Below are positions 49,886 to 57,571 of a stretch of 64,000 nucleotides of DNA, piece after piece. A program made the translations under genes and the position numbers. Within the stretch, counting starts at the first letter, position 1. Each line of letters starts with the position of its first letter. Source of the stretch: Planctomycetota bacterium (GTDB taxonomy: Bacteria; Planctomycetota; Planctomycetia; Planctomycetales; Planctomycetaceae); contig JAHZKX010000026.1 of the NCBI GenBank assembly GCA_022600195.1, positions 1-64,000 on the forward strand. Reading direction: 5' to 3'. The notes below the pieces were generated by a model, which saw only the letters and a program-made list of their open reading frames with translations, searched no databases and was not told the origin of the DNA.

Positions 49886-51082
49886 TCAGACTTCCATCAA
49901 CATGCGTGAAGGTTCTTCGAGGACCTCTTTGACTCGTTTGAGGAAGACGACCGCTTCTCTTCCATCCACAACACGATGATCGTAGGTCAGTGCAAGATAC
50001 ATCATCGGTCGAATGACCACCTGACCGTTGATGGCGACCGGGCGTTCCTGAATGCCATGCATTCCCAGCACGCCGCTCTGTGGTGGATTGACGATGGGGG
50101 TCGAAAGCAGTGAGCCATAGACGCCACCATTGGTGATGGTGAATGTCCCCCCCTGGAGTTCGTCAAGGCTGATTTTATTGACTCTGGCGCGTTGGCCAAA
50201 GTCGTTGATCATGAGTTCAATTTCGGCAAAGCTGAGCCGCTCTGCATTTCGCAGAATCGGAACAACGAGCCCTTTTCCGCCGCCGACCGCAATTCCGATA
50301 TCGTAGTAATTGCGGAACACAAGATCGGTGCCCCGAATTTCGGCATTGATTTGTGGATAGAGATTCAATCCATCCACGACAGCTTTGATGAAGAAGGACA
50401 TGAAGCCAAGTTTGACATCATATTTTTTCAGGAACAGATCTTTATACTGTTTTCTTAAATCCATGACGGCCGACATATCGACTTCATTGAATGTCGTTAA
50501 CAGGGCTGCATTCGACTGCGCTTCCACAAGTCGTTCCGCAATTTTTTTACGGATGGGGCTCATGGGAACGAATTCTTCCTCGCGGAAGGCGCCGTTATCT
50601 GACGGGAGGGAGGACTGGTAGTTAAGTGCATCCTCTTTGAGAATACGACCTCCTGGCCCAGAGCCTTTCACATCAGCGGGGCTGAGGCCCTTTTCCGCCA
50701 GCACTCTGGCTGCAGCCGGCATGACGCGTTCCCCAGAACCGGCAGAGGCTTCATTTCCTGCGGAAGCAGCCGGAGCAGCGGAAGCAGAATCTGATTTCGC
50801 CGGACTTTTTGCGGGGGTCGGATCTTCAGTACCCGCTGGCCTCTCGGCTTCTTCGAGATAGCCGATGACTTCACCGACGGCTGCCGTCTCTCCTGGTTTC
50901 TTCAGGATTTCGATAATAATCCCATCGAGGGGCGCTGGTACGTCGAAGGTGGCTTTGTCGGTTTCGAGCTCAACGATTTCACTATCTTGAGCGACCCATT
51001 TTCCTTCTTCAGCGTGCCATGCTCCGATTTGGACTTCGGAAATGGATTCGCCCACAGAGGGGACTTTGATTTCAATAGACAT
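49886..51082 (-). CDS. sucB: Dihydrolipoyllysine-residue succinyltransferase, E2 of 2-oxoglutarate dehydrogenase
   Basis: 398 residues from ATG 51082 ([13 protein letters not shown]), the canonical start; the frame extends to 51166 without conserved sequence. The N-terminal lipoyl domain has the modified Lys43 in ETDKA. An Ala/Pro-rich linker (about 80-115) leads to the E3-binding domain ([32 protein letters not shown], split about 117-150). The catalytic acyltransferase domain ends with [14 protein letters not shown], including the active His and Asp. [16 protein letters not shown] and the [20 protein letters not shown] region favour the succinyl over the acetyl type. The core assembles into a 24-mer in this family. 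It heads the sucB-lpdA-lplA operon. No E1 gene (sucA) lies nearby. Confidence 0.95.
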   Translation of the reverse strand: MSIEIKVPSVGESISEVQIGAWHAEEGKWVAQDSEIVELETDKATFDVPAPLDGIIIEILKKPGETAAVGEVIGYLEEAERPAGTEDPTPAKSPAKSDSASAAPAASAGNEASAGSGERVMPAAARVLAEKGLSPADVKGSGPGGRILKEDALNYQSSLPSDNGAFREEEFVPMSPIRKKIAERLVEAQSNAALLTTFNEVDMSAVMDLRKQYKDLFLKKYDVKLGFMSFFIKAVVDGLNLYPQINAEIRGTDLVFRNYYDIGIAVGGGKGLVVPILRNAERLSFAEIELMINDFGQRARVNKISLDELQGGTFTITNGGVYGSLLSTPIVNPPQSGVLGMHGIQERPVAINGQVVIRPMMYLALTYDHRVVDGREAVVFLKRVKEVLEEPSRMLMEV

Positions 51083-51289
51083 CGGGCACAAATCTCCCAC
51101 CGAGTCATAGGAAAAACGTATGATTTCAGACTGTAACAGGCTGTTTTTATATTTCGCGAGCAGCAAATGGGATTATGACTTCTAGGCAAACCCAGCACAA
51201 TTCCCGCGTGTAGGGAAGATGATAAACAGAATAAATATTTTGATAATGAAGCGTGTCACAGCCACATCGTAGCTGATCCGGGTCTTCCC

Positions 51290-51338
51290 AAAGAAAAACG
51301 CTGGTCTATATATCGGCTTTTCAGCCAGACCAGCGTTT
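51290..51338 (-). terminator. Terminator of the SMP-30 gene
   Basis: A perfect 12-bp inverted repeat (51296-51307 and 51327-51338, 19-base loop) is followed by TTCTTTGG-like sequence on the minus strand, with T residues continuing from the arm. It lies 66 bases past the stop at 51404 and separates that gene from sucB. Confidence 0.8.
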
Positions 51339-51403
51339 AGATAATTCTGATTCAGGTATTATCGAAACAGACGTAACAAGTCGTCTCAATACGATTCCCG
51401 AAA

Positions 51404-52348
51404 TCAGGATGACTTACCGGGAAATCGATGTCCTTTCGCTTTGGTATCGATGCGGTAAAGCGATTTGCGTGCGGTAATGAACAGGCTCGCGTTATCTTTG
51501 CCGCCGAATGTTACATTGGCGGGTTTTTCAGGAACTGAGATGATCCCCAGGAGTTTCCCCTCTGGTGAGTAAACCTGGAGGCCTAATCCGGTTGTAATAT
51601 AGAGGTTTCCCTTGGTATCTACTGTCAGTCCGTCCCCGCCTCTGCCGGGCTCTTTGTAGCCTTCTGCCTGTTTGAGAGTGCAAAATACGCGTCCTTTTCC
51701 AATTTTTCCAGGCGAAGTCACCGGATAGGCCCACATTTCTTTTTGCATACTGGGAATGACATAGAGTGTTTTTTCATCAGGAGAGAGAATGACGCCATTG
51801 GGGGCTTTCAGATCGTCGGCGAGGCGTGTGACTTTTCCGTCAGCAGATCGATAGTAAACGGCGACGACTTTTTGTGGCAGTGGCTCGGGTGACCGGAAAT
51901 GGGGGTCTGTAAAATAAATGCCGCCTGAACGATCAATGACCAGATCGTTCGGGGCATTATAGCGTTTTCCCTGGTATTCCGAGGTCAGCGGTGTGACTTT
52001 TTTGTTTTTCAGATTGATGCTTACGAGTCGTCCATCCATTTCACAGGCGAGCAGGCCGTTCTCACCATCCAGCATCAAACCGTTGCAATGGTTTGAGGGT
52101 TCCAGGAAAACAGAGAGTTTTCCTTTCGAGTTGACCTTATAAATTTTATTGTCAGGGATGTCGGTGAAATAGAGGTTTCCCTTGAGGTCGAAGGCGGGAC
52201 CTTCGGTGAATTTAAAATCGGTAAACAGTTTGACCGGTTTGCCGACTGGGCCGATACCGGGAATGTCGGTTTTTGTTTCAGCTTGAGTCGTGGCAGACAT
52301 GAACAGGAGAATGACAGAAGTGGCAGTCCAGTTCCGAATATTTCGCAT
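51404..52348 (-). CDS. SMP-30/gluconolactonase family exported protein
   Basis: 314 residues with AGGAG well placed before the ATG. The signal peptide ends near TTQA. The six-bladed propeller of the SMP-30/LRE family is recognisable by FTEGPAFDLKGNLYFTDI (metal-binding Glu), SNHCNGLMLD, YNAPNDLVIDRSGGIYFTDP (Asn and Asp ligands), LKAPNGVILSPDEKTLYV and GDGLTVDTKGNLYITTG. Members hydrolyse lactones such as gluconolactone, using one divalent metal in the central channel. The metal ligands appear present. A periplasmic location agrees with the signal. It stands alone between a terminator and the divergent M20 peptidase gene. Confidence 0.93.
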   Translation of the reverse strand: MRNIRNWTATSVILLFMSATTQAETKTDIPGIGPVGKPVKLFTDFKFTEGPAFDLKGNLYFTDIPDNKIYKVNSKGKLSVFLEPSNHCNGLMLDGENGLLACEMDGRLVSINLKNKKVTPLTSEYQGKRYNAPNDLVIDRSGGIYFTDPHFRSPEPLPQKVVAVYYRSADGKVTRLADDLKAPNGVILSPDEKTLYVIPSMQKEMWAYPVTSPGKIGKGRVFCTLKQAEGYKEPGRGGDGLTVDTKGNLYITTGLGLQVYSPEGKLLGIISVPEKPANVTFGGKDNASLFITARKSLYRIDTKAKGHRFPGKSS

Positions 52349-52563
52349 GAGAGGCTCCTTGGAGAATGAGGCCAGCTTTCAAAGGGGATAGTAATTATCC
52401 TCTATTAGAGTCATTTCGACGGATAAAATTCAACCTTCTGAAGAATCGGAATGCCGTATCAGTAGAAATCAGGCTTCGCATGAGGGACACTTGCTAAGTA
52501 AATTGATCTGTGCCTATATCGTGTAAAAGTAAAAAACGAGCTTGATTTGAGGGTTAACTGTCC

Positions 52564-53745
52564 ATGGATGCCGTTCGGCTGCTAAAACAACTGATTTCCA
52601 TTCCCAGCGTGAATCCCATGGGTCGCGCTGTTACCGGTGATATCTATTTCGAGGGAAAACTGACTCAGTTTTTGTGTGACTATTTTGCCGAGCTGGGAGT
52701 CGAATACGAGTCGATCGAAGTGGTACCCGGCCGCAATAATGTGATCGCCCGCACTAAACTGAAGCCTGGTGTGCCGACGATTTTGATGGACGTGCATCAG
52801 GATACGGTTCCCGCTGACGGGATGACTGTTCCGGCGTTCGAAGGCACAGAAAAAGACGGAAAGATTTACGGTCGTGGTGCCTGTGATGTCAAAGGGGGCA
52901 TGGCTTCGATGCTGATGGCGTTTACGCGGTTGGTCCAAGACAACCCGCCTGATGCCGCCAATGTGATTCTTTCCTGTACCTGCGATGAAGAAGCCACTGT
53001 GCAGGGGATCGAGCATCTTGTCCGCTTGTGGGAAGAACCCTCTGGGCTGAGCAAGATTCTGACAGAACGCCCCGATCTGGGTCTGGTCGCCGAACCGACA
53101 ATGCTGGATATCGTGGTGGCGCATCGAGGCGCGACACGCTGGAAGATTAAAACTACAGGGAAAGCCTGCCACAGCTCTCAGCCGAAAGATGGGATCAATG
53201 CCATTTATCGGATGGCGGATGTTCTGCGGGCACTTCAGGCGTATGCTTATGAGTTGACACAAATGGACGCGCATCCGCTATGCGGCCCTCCTACGCTGAG
53301 TGTGGGAGTGATTGAAGGGGGCGAAAGCGTCAACGTTGTGCCTGACTTCTGTACGATTGAAATTGATCGACGTGTGATTCCGGGCGAGGATGGAATCGAA
53401 GTCATGAATCAGGTCGAGGAATATCTGAAACTAAATCTTCCGTTCGACTTCGAAATGCTGCCTCCCTGGATTACGGGTGTTTCACTCTCCGATCATAATA
53501 ACGGCGAATGGAGCGACCGTCTGTTGACAGTCATTGATTCAATCGAGAGCGGTCATGAAAAAGTAGGTGTCCCCTATGGTACGCATGCAGCGCGAGTGAA
53601 TCAGGGAGGGGTGCCAGCGATGGTGTTCGGTCCCGGTTCCATCGCACAGGCACATACGGTTGATGAATGGGTGGAGATCGATCAGTTGTTGAAAGCTGAA
53701 GAAGTCTATTATCAATTCTGTGCCAACGCCGGACGGGTTGAATAG
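52564..53745 (+). CDS. M20 family metallopeptidase (ArgE/DapE type)
   Basis: 393 residues. Zinc-site motifs are complete: DVHQDTVPADGM (His78, Asp80), GRGACDVKGG (bridging Asp108), CDEEATVQG (catalytic Glu142 and ligand Glu143), AEPT near 177-180 and a C-terminal His in AQAHTVDEW. The dimerisation domain starts near AHRGATRWKI. The family includes acetylornithine deacetylase, succinyl-diaminopimelate desuccinylase and carboxypeptidase-like enzymes; the SIPSVNPMGR start and overall pattern suit the ArgE/DapE branch, but no biosynthetic neighbours decide the substrate. No signal peptide, so cytoplasmic. An inverted repeat lies about 118 bases after the stop. Confidence 0.9.
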   Translation: MDAVRLLKQLISIPSVNPMGRAVTGDIYFEGKLTQFLCDYFAELGVEYESIEVVPGRNNVIARTKLKPGVPTILMDVHQDTVPADGMTVPAFEGTEKDGKIYGRGACDVKGGMASMLMAFTRLVQDNPPDAANVILSCTCDEEATVQGIEHLVRLWEEPSGLSKILTERPDLGLVAEPTMLDIVVAHRGATRWKIKTTGKACHSSQPKDGINAIYRMADVLRALQAYAYELTQMDAHPLCGPPTLSVGVIEGGESVNVVPDFCTIEIDRRVIPGEDGIEVMNQVEEYLKLNLPFDFEMLPPWITGVSLSDHNNGEWSDRLLTVIDSIESGHEKVGVPYGTHAARVNQGGVPAMVFGPGSIAQAHTVDEWVEIDQLLKAEEVYYQFCANAGRVE

Positions 53746-53862
53746 CCATCGATGGCAAGCGGATGTGCACCCTACGTATTCCTGCTCGGTGCGCTTAGCC
53801 CAAAATGAACTCGGATTTTCTCATTTTCGTGGGTGGTCGTGAAGTGTGGATGGATATCCCGC

Positions 53863-53887
53863 CCACTGTCGGGCCAGCCGACAGTGG
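53863..53887. repeat. Strong hairpin downstream of the M20 gene
   Basis: A perfect 10-bp inverted repeat (53863-53872 and 53878-53887) has a five-base loop. No T-run follows on either strand, so it is more like a REP-type extragenic palindrome or RNA-protecting hairpin than a classic terminator. Confidence 0.6.
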
Positions 53888-53963
53888 CACCCGTTGCTAA
53901 CAGGGTAGCAGGAATTTGCTGTGGTTTTCTGCTTTCTCCATTTGGGAATCTCGAAAATTCTTC

Positions 53964-53993
53964 TTGACAAACTATGCATAGTCTGGCTATATA
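53964..53993 (+). promoter_or_regulatory. Sigma70-type promoter with internal palindromes upstream of padR
   Basis: TTGACA (53964-53969) is followed at 18 bases by TATATA (53988-53993). Between the hexamers lies a perfect 12-base palindrome, ACTATGCATAGT (53971-53982), and the -10 is itself part of the palindrome CTATATATAG (53987-53996). PadR regulators commonly bind such AT-rich dyads over their own promoter, so autorepression is likely. This is among the best promoter matches I saw in the window. Confidence 0.7.
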
Positions 53994-54032
53994 TAGTATA
54001 TGTAGTCAATCTATGTATTGGAGTGAAAAGAA

Positions 54033-54365
54033 ATGAATCCTCAACTATTTGCCGGCACGTTGGAAATGCTCATTCTGGAACTGGTTTCCGAAGGACCTTC
54101 TTACGGCTACGAAATTACGCAGCAGGTAACCAACCGCTCTTCGAATGAATTCGAGTTGAAAGAAGGTAGTCTTTATCCGGCGTTGCATAAGCTGCAACGT
54201 AAAAAACTGTTGAAATCATTCTGGCGTGAAGTGGATGGACGGCGGCGTAAGTATTACGAGCTGACGATTCAGGGTCAGAAAGCTCTTAACGAAAAACGTG
54301 AAGAATGGAAGCAATTTTCCTCTGCCATTGACCGTATTTTAGGGGCACAAAGTGGTTTGGCCTGA
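54033..54365 (+). CDS. PadR family transcriptional regulator
   Basis: 110 residues with TTGGAGTGAAAAGAA upstream of the ATG. The winged helix-turn-helix is typical: MLILELVSEGPSYGYEI (helices 1-2), LKEGSLYPALHKLQRKKLL (recognition helix and wing start) and RRRKYYELTIQGQKAL (wing). A short C-terminal helix supports dimerisation, placing it in the small PadR-s2 class. It probably represses its own promoter, which carries palindromes between -35 and -10. The next gene overlaps by 14 bases and has a HAAS-like N-terminus, the standard partner of small PadR regulators, so the pair is translationally coupled. Confidence 0.93.
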   Translation: MNPQLFAGTLEMLILELVSEGPSYGYEITQQVTNRSSNEFELKEGSLYPALHKLQRKKLLKSFWREVDGRRRKYYELTIQGQKALNEKREEWKQFSSAIDRILGAQSGLA

Positions 54366-56007
54366 AGTCAGTATCGAAGATTTTCCTCCGGAGCGCGACG
54401 ATGAACCATCGTCGTTGCGGGAGGATATACTCGATGAATTGACGGATCATTTTGTGTGTGCTTTGAATCGAGAACTGTTAAAAAATCCGGATGAGCAGAC
54501 TGCAAAACAACGTGTGATCAATCAATTTGGTGACCCTGTCAAGATCGCCCGCCAACTCTGGCTGGATGCGATGAAGGAGAGAATGATGTCTCAACGAATT
54601 ATGACCGGTATTTCCGCGGTGATGGCTGTTTGCAGTATTGCTGTCGTGGGTATTGCCTGGATGCTGATGAGAGAGAGTCAGGGCGTCAATCAGAAAATGC
54701 TGGCACAACTGGCGGTGATTGCCGACCGTCCACAAGCCGAGTCAACTGTGGTAAAAAGCCTGCAGCGCACCAATGAAGCGATTGTACGCGAATTAAAGAT
54801 CCTGGCGGAATCGCAACGACCATCAATGGAAATGGGGTTTTCGGAAATGGGAGCGATGGGATCGAGCGGTGGTGAAATGATGGCAGGTGGATTCGGAATG
54901 GATGCAAAATCTGCTGAACCGTCTAATATCAACCAGCAAATTCTCAAACAGTTAGAACAATTAAATCTAAAAACGAGTCAGCAGGATGGCTCCACTTCTG
55001 AAGCGATGAACCTGATTTCATTTCAACTGGTTCAGGATAACAAAGACAAGAAACCAGCTGTTGGATTTACCGGTAGGTTGACCAAAGTAGGCACAGACGC
55101 CTTTTCATTGAATGCAACAAGCGATGAGAAGGGAGCACTCGAATTTGGAAAACTTCCCTGGGGTAACTATGATTTGTCATTGAAGTCTCCCTGGGGTGAA
55201 ATCTGTCATATTTCAAGGTTTGCAGTGATTCCGGGTCGGAATTATAGTCAGACAATTATTTGTCCTGCTGCCGCTCCGGAAGAGGTTCCCGTGCAGTTTC
55301 AAGTCGACTGGTCGGAGAAACAAAAATCGGATGACCTGTTATTAATATGTGACTTTCGTAAATTGCTTCAGGCAGGGGGAGGCGTCACCACTTATGAATT
55401 CAGTAGCTCCCGTAATGCCGGTAGTTTTTACTGGTTCAAGGACCAGAATCAGCCACGCGAACAAAGAGGCGTTTATATTATCAGCGGTAATCATCAAGTG
55501 ACTCCCTGTCCATTGGACGCAGAGGGGAATTTTATCGACGTCGACTACGAAACTTTAAAAGAGAAACCGTCGATCAAAATGTTCGAAGGGGACTTCTATC
55601 AACTGCCTGTGATATACCTGATTACTAAGCAGGATTTGAAAAAACTTTCGCAGTTGAATTCTCTCAAGGAATTTGAAGTGAACGACAAAGACCGAGCCAT
55701 GATTTACACTTACCGTACCGATCAGTACGGCGGAAGGGATTTGAGTTTCGTGGGTGGCTTGGGTAAAAATAATCCTGCAACTATTCCCTGCACCAGGCTT
55801 CTTGTGCCTTTCAAAAAGAAGGATGCCCCCTCTGATTCTGCCAATATTTATGATGTGATTTCACGCCATAAATATATCGACGGCACTCAGTTACCAGAAC
55901 TGCTGAAATATACGGCTTTAAAAGAACAGCCCAATGTCTGGAAAATCAAAATACCAGAACTGGCAAAAAAAGATATTCCTGAAAGTGTTGGCACTGGTAT
56001 CTTTTAA
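54352..56007 (+). CDS. HAAS-domain membrane protein, partner of PadR
   Basis: 551 residues, GTG start overlapping padR by 14 bases. Residues 1-75 resemble a HAAS/DUF1700-type helical domain (LREDILDELTDHFVCALNREL, split; RVINQFGDPVKIARQLW). One transmembrane helix follows (about 84-105), then a Met/Gly-rich low-complexity stretch and a coiled-coil-like segment. A beta-rich C-terminal domain (about 215-320) has AVGFTGRLTKVGTDAF and FGKLPWGNYDLSLKSPWGE, like a carboxypeptidase-regulatory fold, and the remainder is unassigned. The C-terminus ends ELAKKDIPESVGTGIF. It probably senses an envelope signal and affects PadR through its cytoplasmic domain; this rests on how PadR-HAAS pairs are organised. 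A partial copy follows at 56240. Confidence 0.78.
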   Translation: MVWPEVSIEDFPPERDDEPSSLREDILDELTDHFVCALNRELLKNPDEQTAKQRVINQFGDPVKIARQLWLDAMKERMMSQRIMTGISAVMAVCSIAVVGIAWMLMRESQGVNQKMLAQLAVIADRPQAESTVVKSLQRTNEAIVRELKILAESQRPSMEMGFSEMGAMGSSGGEMMAGGFGMDAKSAEPSNINQQILKQLEQLNLKTSQQDGSTSEAMNLISFQLVQDNKDKKPAVGFTGRLTKVGTDAFSLNATSDEKGALEFGKLPWGNYDLSLKSPWGEICHISRFAVIPGRNYSQTIICPAAAPEEVPVQFQVDWSEKQKSDDLLLICDFRKLLQAGGGVTTYEFSSSRNAGSFYWFKDQNQPREQRGVYIISGNHQVTPCPLDAEGNFIDVDYETLKEKPSIKMFEGDFYQLPVIYLITKQDLKKLSQLNSLKEFEVNDKDRAMIYTYRTDQYGGRDLSFVGGLGKNNPATIPCTRLLVPFKKKDAPSDSANIYDVISRHKYIDGTQLPELLKYTALKEQPNVWKIKIPELAKKDIPESVGTGIF

Positions 56008-56069
56008 CGGGAAGCATTGGAGCGGGATCAGGTCAAGGTTTTTTCTAAGGGGAAATTAATTTCTCTTTC

Positions 56070-56116
56070 GGAATCCGGTTCATTGAGTAGTGTCCAGTAA
56101 CGGGGAAGAGTGTAGT
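56070..56116 (+). pseudogene. Copied 3'-end fragment of the neighbouring cytochrome gene
   Basis: These 47 bases match 57582-57627, the last codons of the five-heme gene, at all but a few positions and in the same orientation. The fragment is not attached to any open gene here. It marks the edge of the tandem duplication that produced the 56240-57436 gene. Confidence 0.75.
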
Positions 56117-56179
56117 TTTTTTCATTGGTCAATATTAATGTGTACAAAGTGACTTACCCTGATAGCATGGAATATATCA

Positions 56180-56239
56180 GATTGCGATCTTGTCAAAATC
56201 GTGGACTCACTCTGATTCGATGCAAAGCAGGAAGATGCG
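56180..56239 (+). pseudogene. Degraded HAAS remnant upstream of the paralogue
   Basis: In the frame of the 56240 gene, the upstream codons read DLVKIVDSL-stop-FDAKQEDA. This aligns without gaps to DPVKIARQLWLDAMKERM of the 54352 gene. The stop (TGA, 56213-56215) stands where the intact copy has TGG (54559-54561). Farther upstream the similarity fades. Confidence 0.75.
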
Positions 56240-57436
56240 ATGTCGAAAAAAATAATGACCGGTGCCTCTGTTGTGATGGCCGTTTGCGGTATTGCCATTG
56301 TTGGCCTTGGCTGGGAATTGGTGAAAGAGAATCGAGAGGTCAACCAGCAAATACTGAAAGAGTTGGATGAACTCAAACAGGGGCAGCAGAGTCAAGCTCT
56401 CTCTGCTTCTGAATCATTGAATCAAGTCGTGTTTCAGCTGGTTCAAAATGACAAAAATGGCAAACCGGCTGTTGGTTTTATTGGAAAACTGACAAAAGGT
56501 GGGAAACAATTAGAAACGTTTGCAGTCGAAGCTGTCAGTGATGAATCGGGAAAGCTTGATTTTGGAAAACTTCCCTGGGGGAAATATGATTTGGATTTGC
56601 TTGCTCCCTGGGGAGGCGGTTCACTTTTTCGCTGGTCGAGTGGGGAATTTTATCAGCAATCGGATCTGATGGTGTTACCCGGGCGAGGCTTTCCTTCCCC
56701 CACAATCGTTTGTCCGGCTGCGGCACCGGAAGAGGTTCCTGTGAAGTTTCAAGTGAGCTGGCCTGCGGGAATCAATTCAGACAATTATTATTTGTTATGT
56801 GACTTTCGAACTCGTAGTGGTGAAGGTGAAGTTCTGTTCGAAAGCACACGCGTGATTCAACAGGAGACCTGGCTTTATATACATGACAACGATATGAGTA
56901 TGAACCAAGGTGGTGTTTCTCTTGTCAATAATCAGAATCAGGTAAGTAATATTCCAAATTTATTTCTAGGTATGCTATTTGAAGGTATGAAGCCGGAGAA
57001 TCCTGCAAAAATGAAACCATCACTCAAAATGTTGGAGGGACATTATATATTACCTGCGATTTATCTGGTTCGAAAAGATCGTTTAAAATCAATTTCGAAA
57101 GACTTAGCGAATAATGTTTACAGTCAAGTATTAAATCATGAACGAGAAGAGTTAGTGTTTTTTCATGCTCTTCCCAAATTACGATCTTTGAGTGATGATT
57201 TTAAGAAAGATAGAACGACCACGTTCCTGTTTCCTTATCATAAGAATGCTTTTATCGCTGATGGTCCTCTGGATTCAAAATCACCGCCCAAGATTGCGAG
57301 TGGGATTGAATTGCCGGAAATGTTGGAATTTAATGCCTATACGCATCAAGACAATGTCTGGAAAATTAAACTTCCGGAGCTAGAACGTCTCATTATTCCT
57401 GAAGAAATTGAAGGGACGGGCACAGGTTTGTTTTAA
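56240..57436 (+). CDS. Truncated paralogue of the HAAS-linked membrane protein
   Basis: 398 residues, clearly homologous to residues about 78-551 of the previous gene: MSKKIMTGASVVMAVCGIAIVGLGW matches MSQRIMTGISAVMAVCSIAVVGIAW, and FGKLPWGKYDLDLLAPWG, CPAAAPEEVPVKFQV, PSLKMLEGHYILPAIYL and the ending EGTGTGLF have direct counterparts. It keeps the transmembrane helix (about residues 7-25) and the beta-rich domain but has lost the HAAS domain. GGAAGATGCG before the ATG may act as a ribosome binding site. Its reading frame is intact despite divergence, which suggests selection on the outer part of the protein. No own promoter is obvious; read-through from the padR promoter is possible. Confidence 0.8.
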   Translation: MSKKIMTGASVVMAVCGIAIVGLGWELVKENREVNQQILKELDELKQGQQSQALSASESLNQVVFQLVQNDKNGKPAVGFIGKLTKGGKQLETFAVEAVSDESGKLDFGKLPWGKYDLDLLAPWGGGSLFRWSSGEFYQQSDLMVLPGRGFPSPTIVCPAAAPEEVPVKFQVSWPAGINSDNYYLLCDFRTRSGEGEVLFESTRVIQQETWLYIHDNDMSMNQGGVSLVNNQNQVSNIPNLFLGMLFEGMKPENPAKMKPSLKMLEGHYILPAIYLVRKDRLKSISKDLANNVYSQVLNHEREELVFFHALPKLRSLSDDFKKDRTTTFLFPYHKNAFIADGPLDSKSPPKIASGIELPEMLEFNAYTHQDNVWKIKLPELERLIIPEEIEGTGTGLF

Positions 57437-57511
57437 CGGGGAGTCTTGTCGCTAAGAAGAATTATTCGGTCCCACCCAATGTGAAATATCAAATCGAAGC
57501 CCTACAGGCGG

Positions 57512-57542
57512 GCGGACACATGGGTCCGCACCCTACTTTTTT
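57512..57542 (+). terminator. Possible terminator of the PadR operon
   Basis: A 6-bp inverted repeat, GCGGAC/GTCCGC (57512-57517 and 57524-57529), is followed seven bases later by TTTTTT. The hairpin is short. It sits between the convergent paralogue and five-heme gene and may be part of a dispersed repeat. Confidence 0.4.
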
Positions 57543-57571
57543 ATCTTCTGAATAGTGCGCCTGGACTGGAT

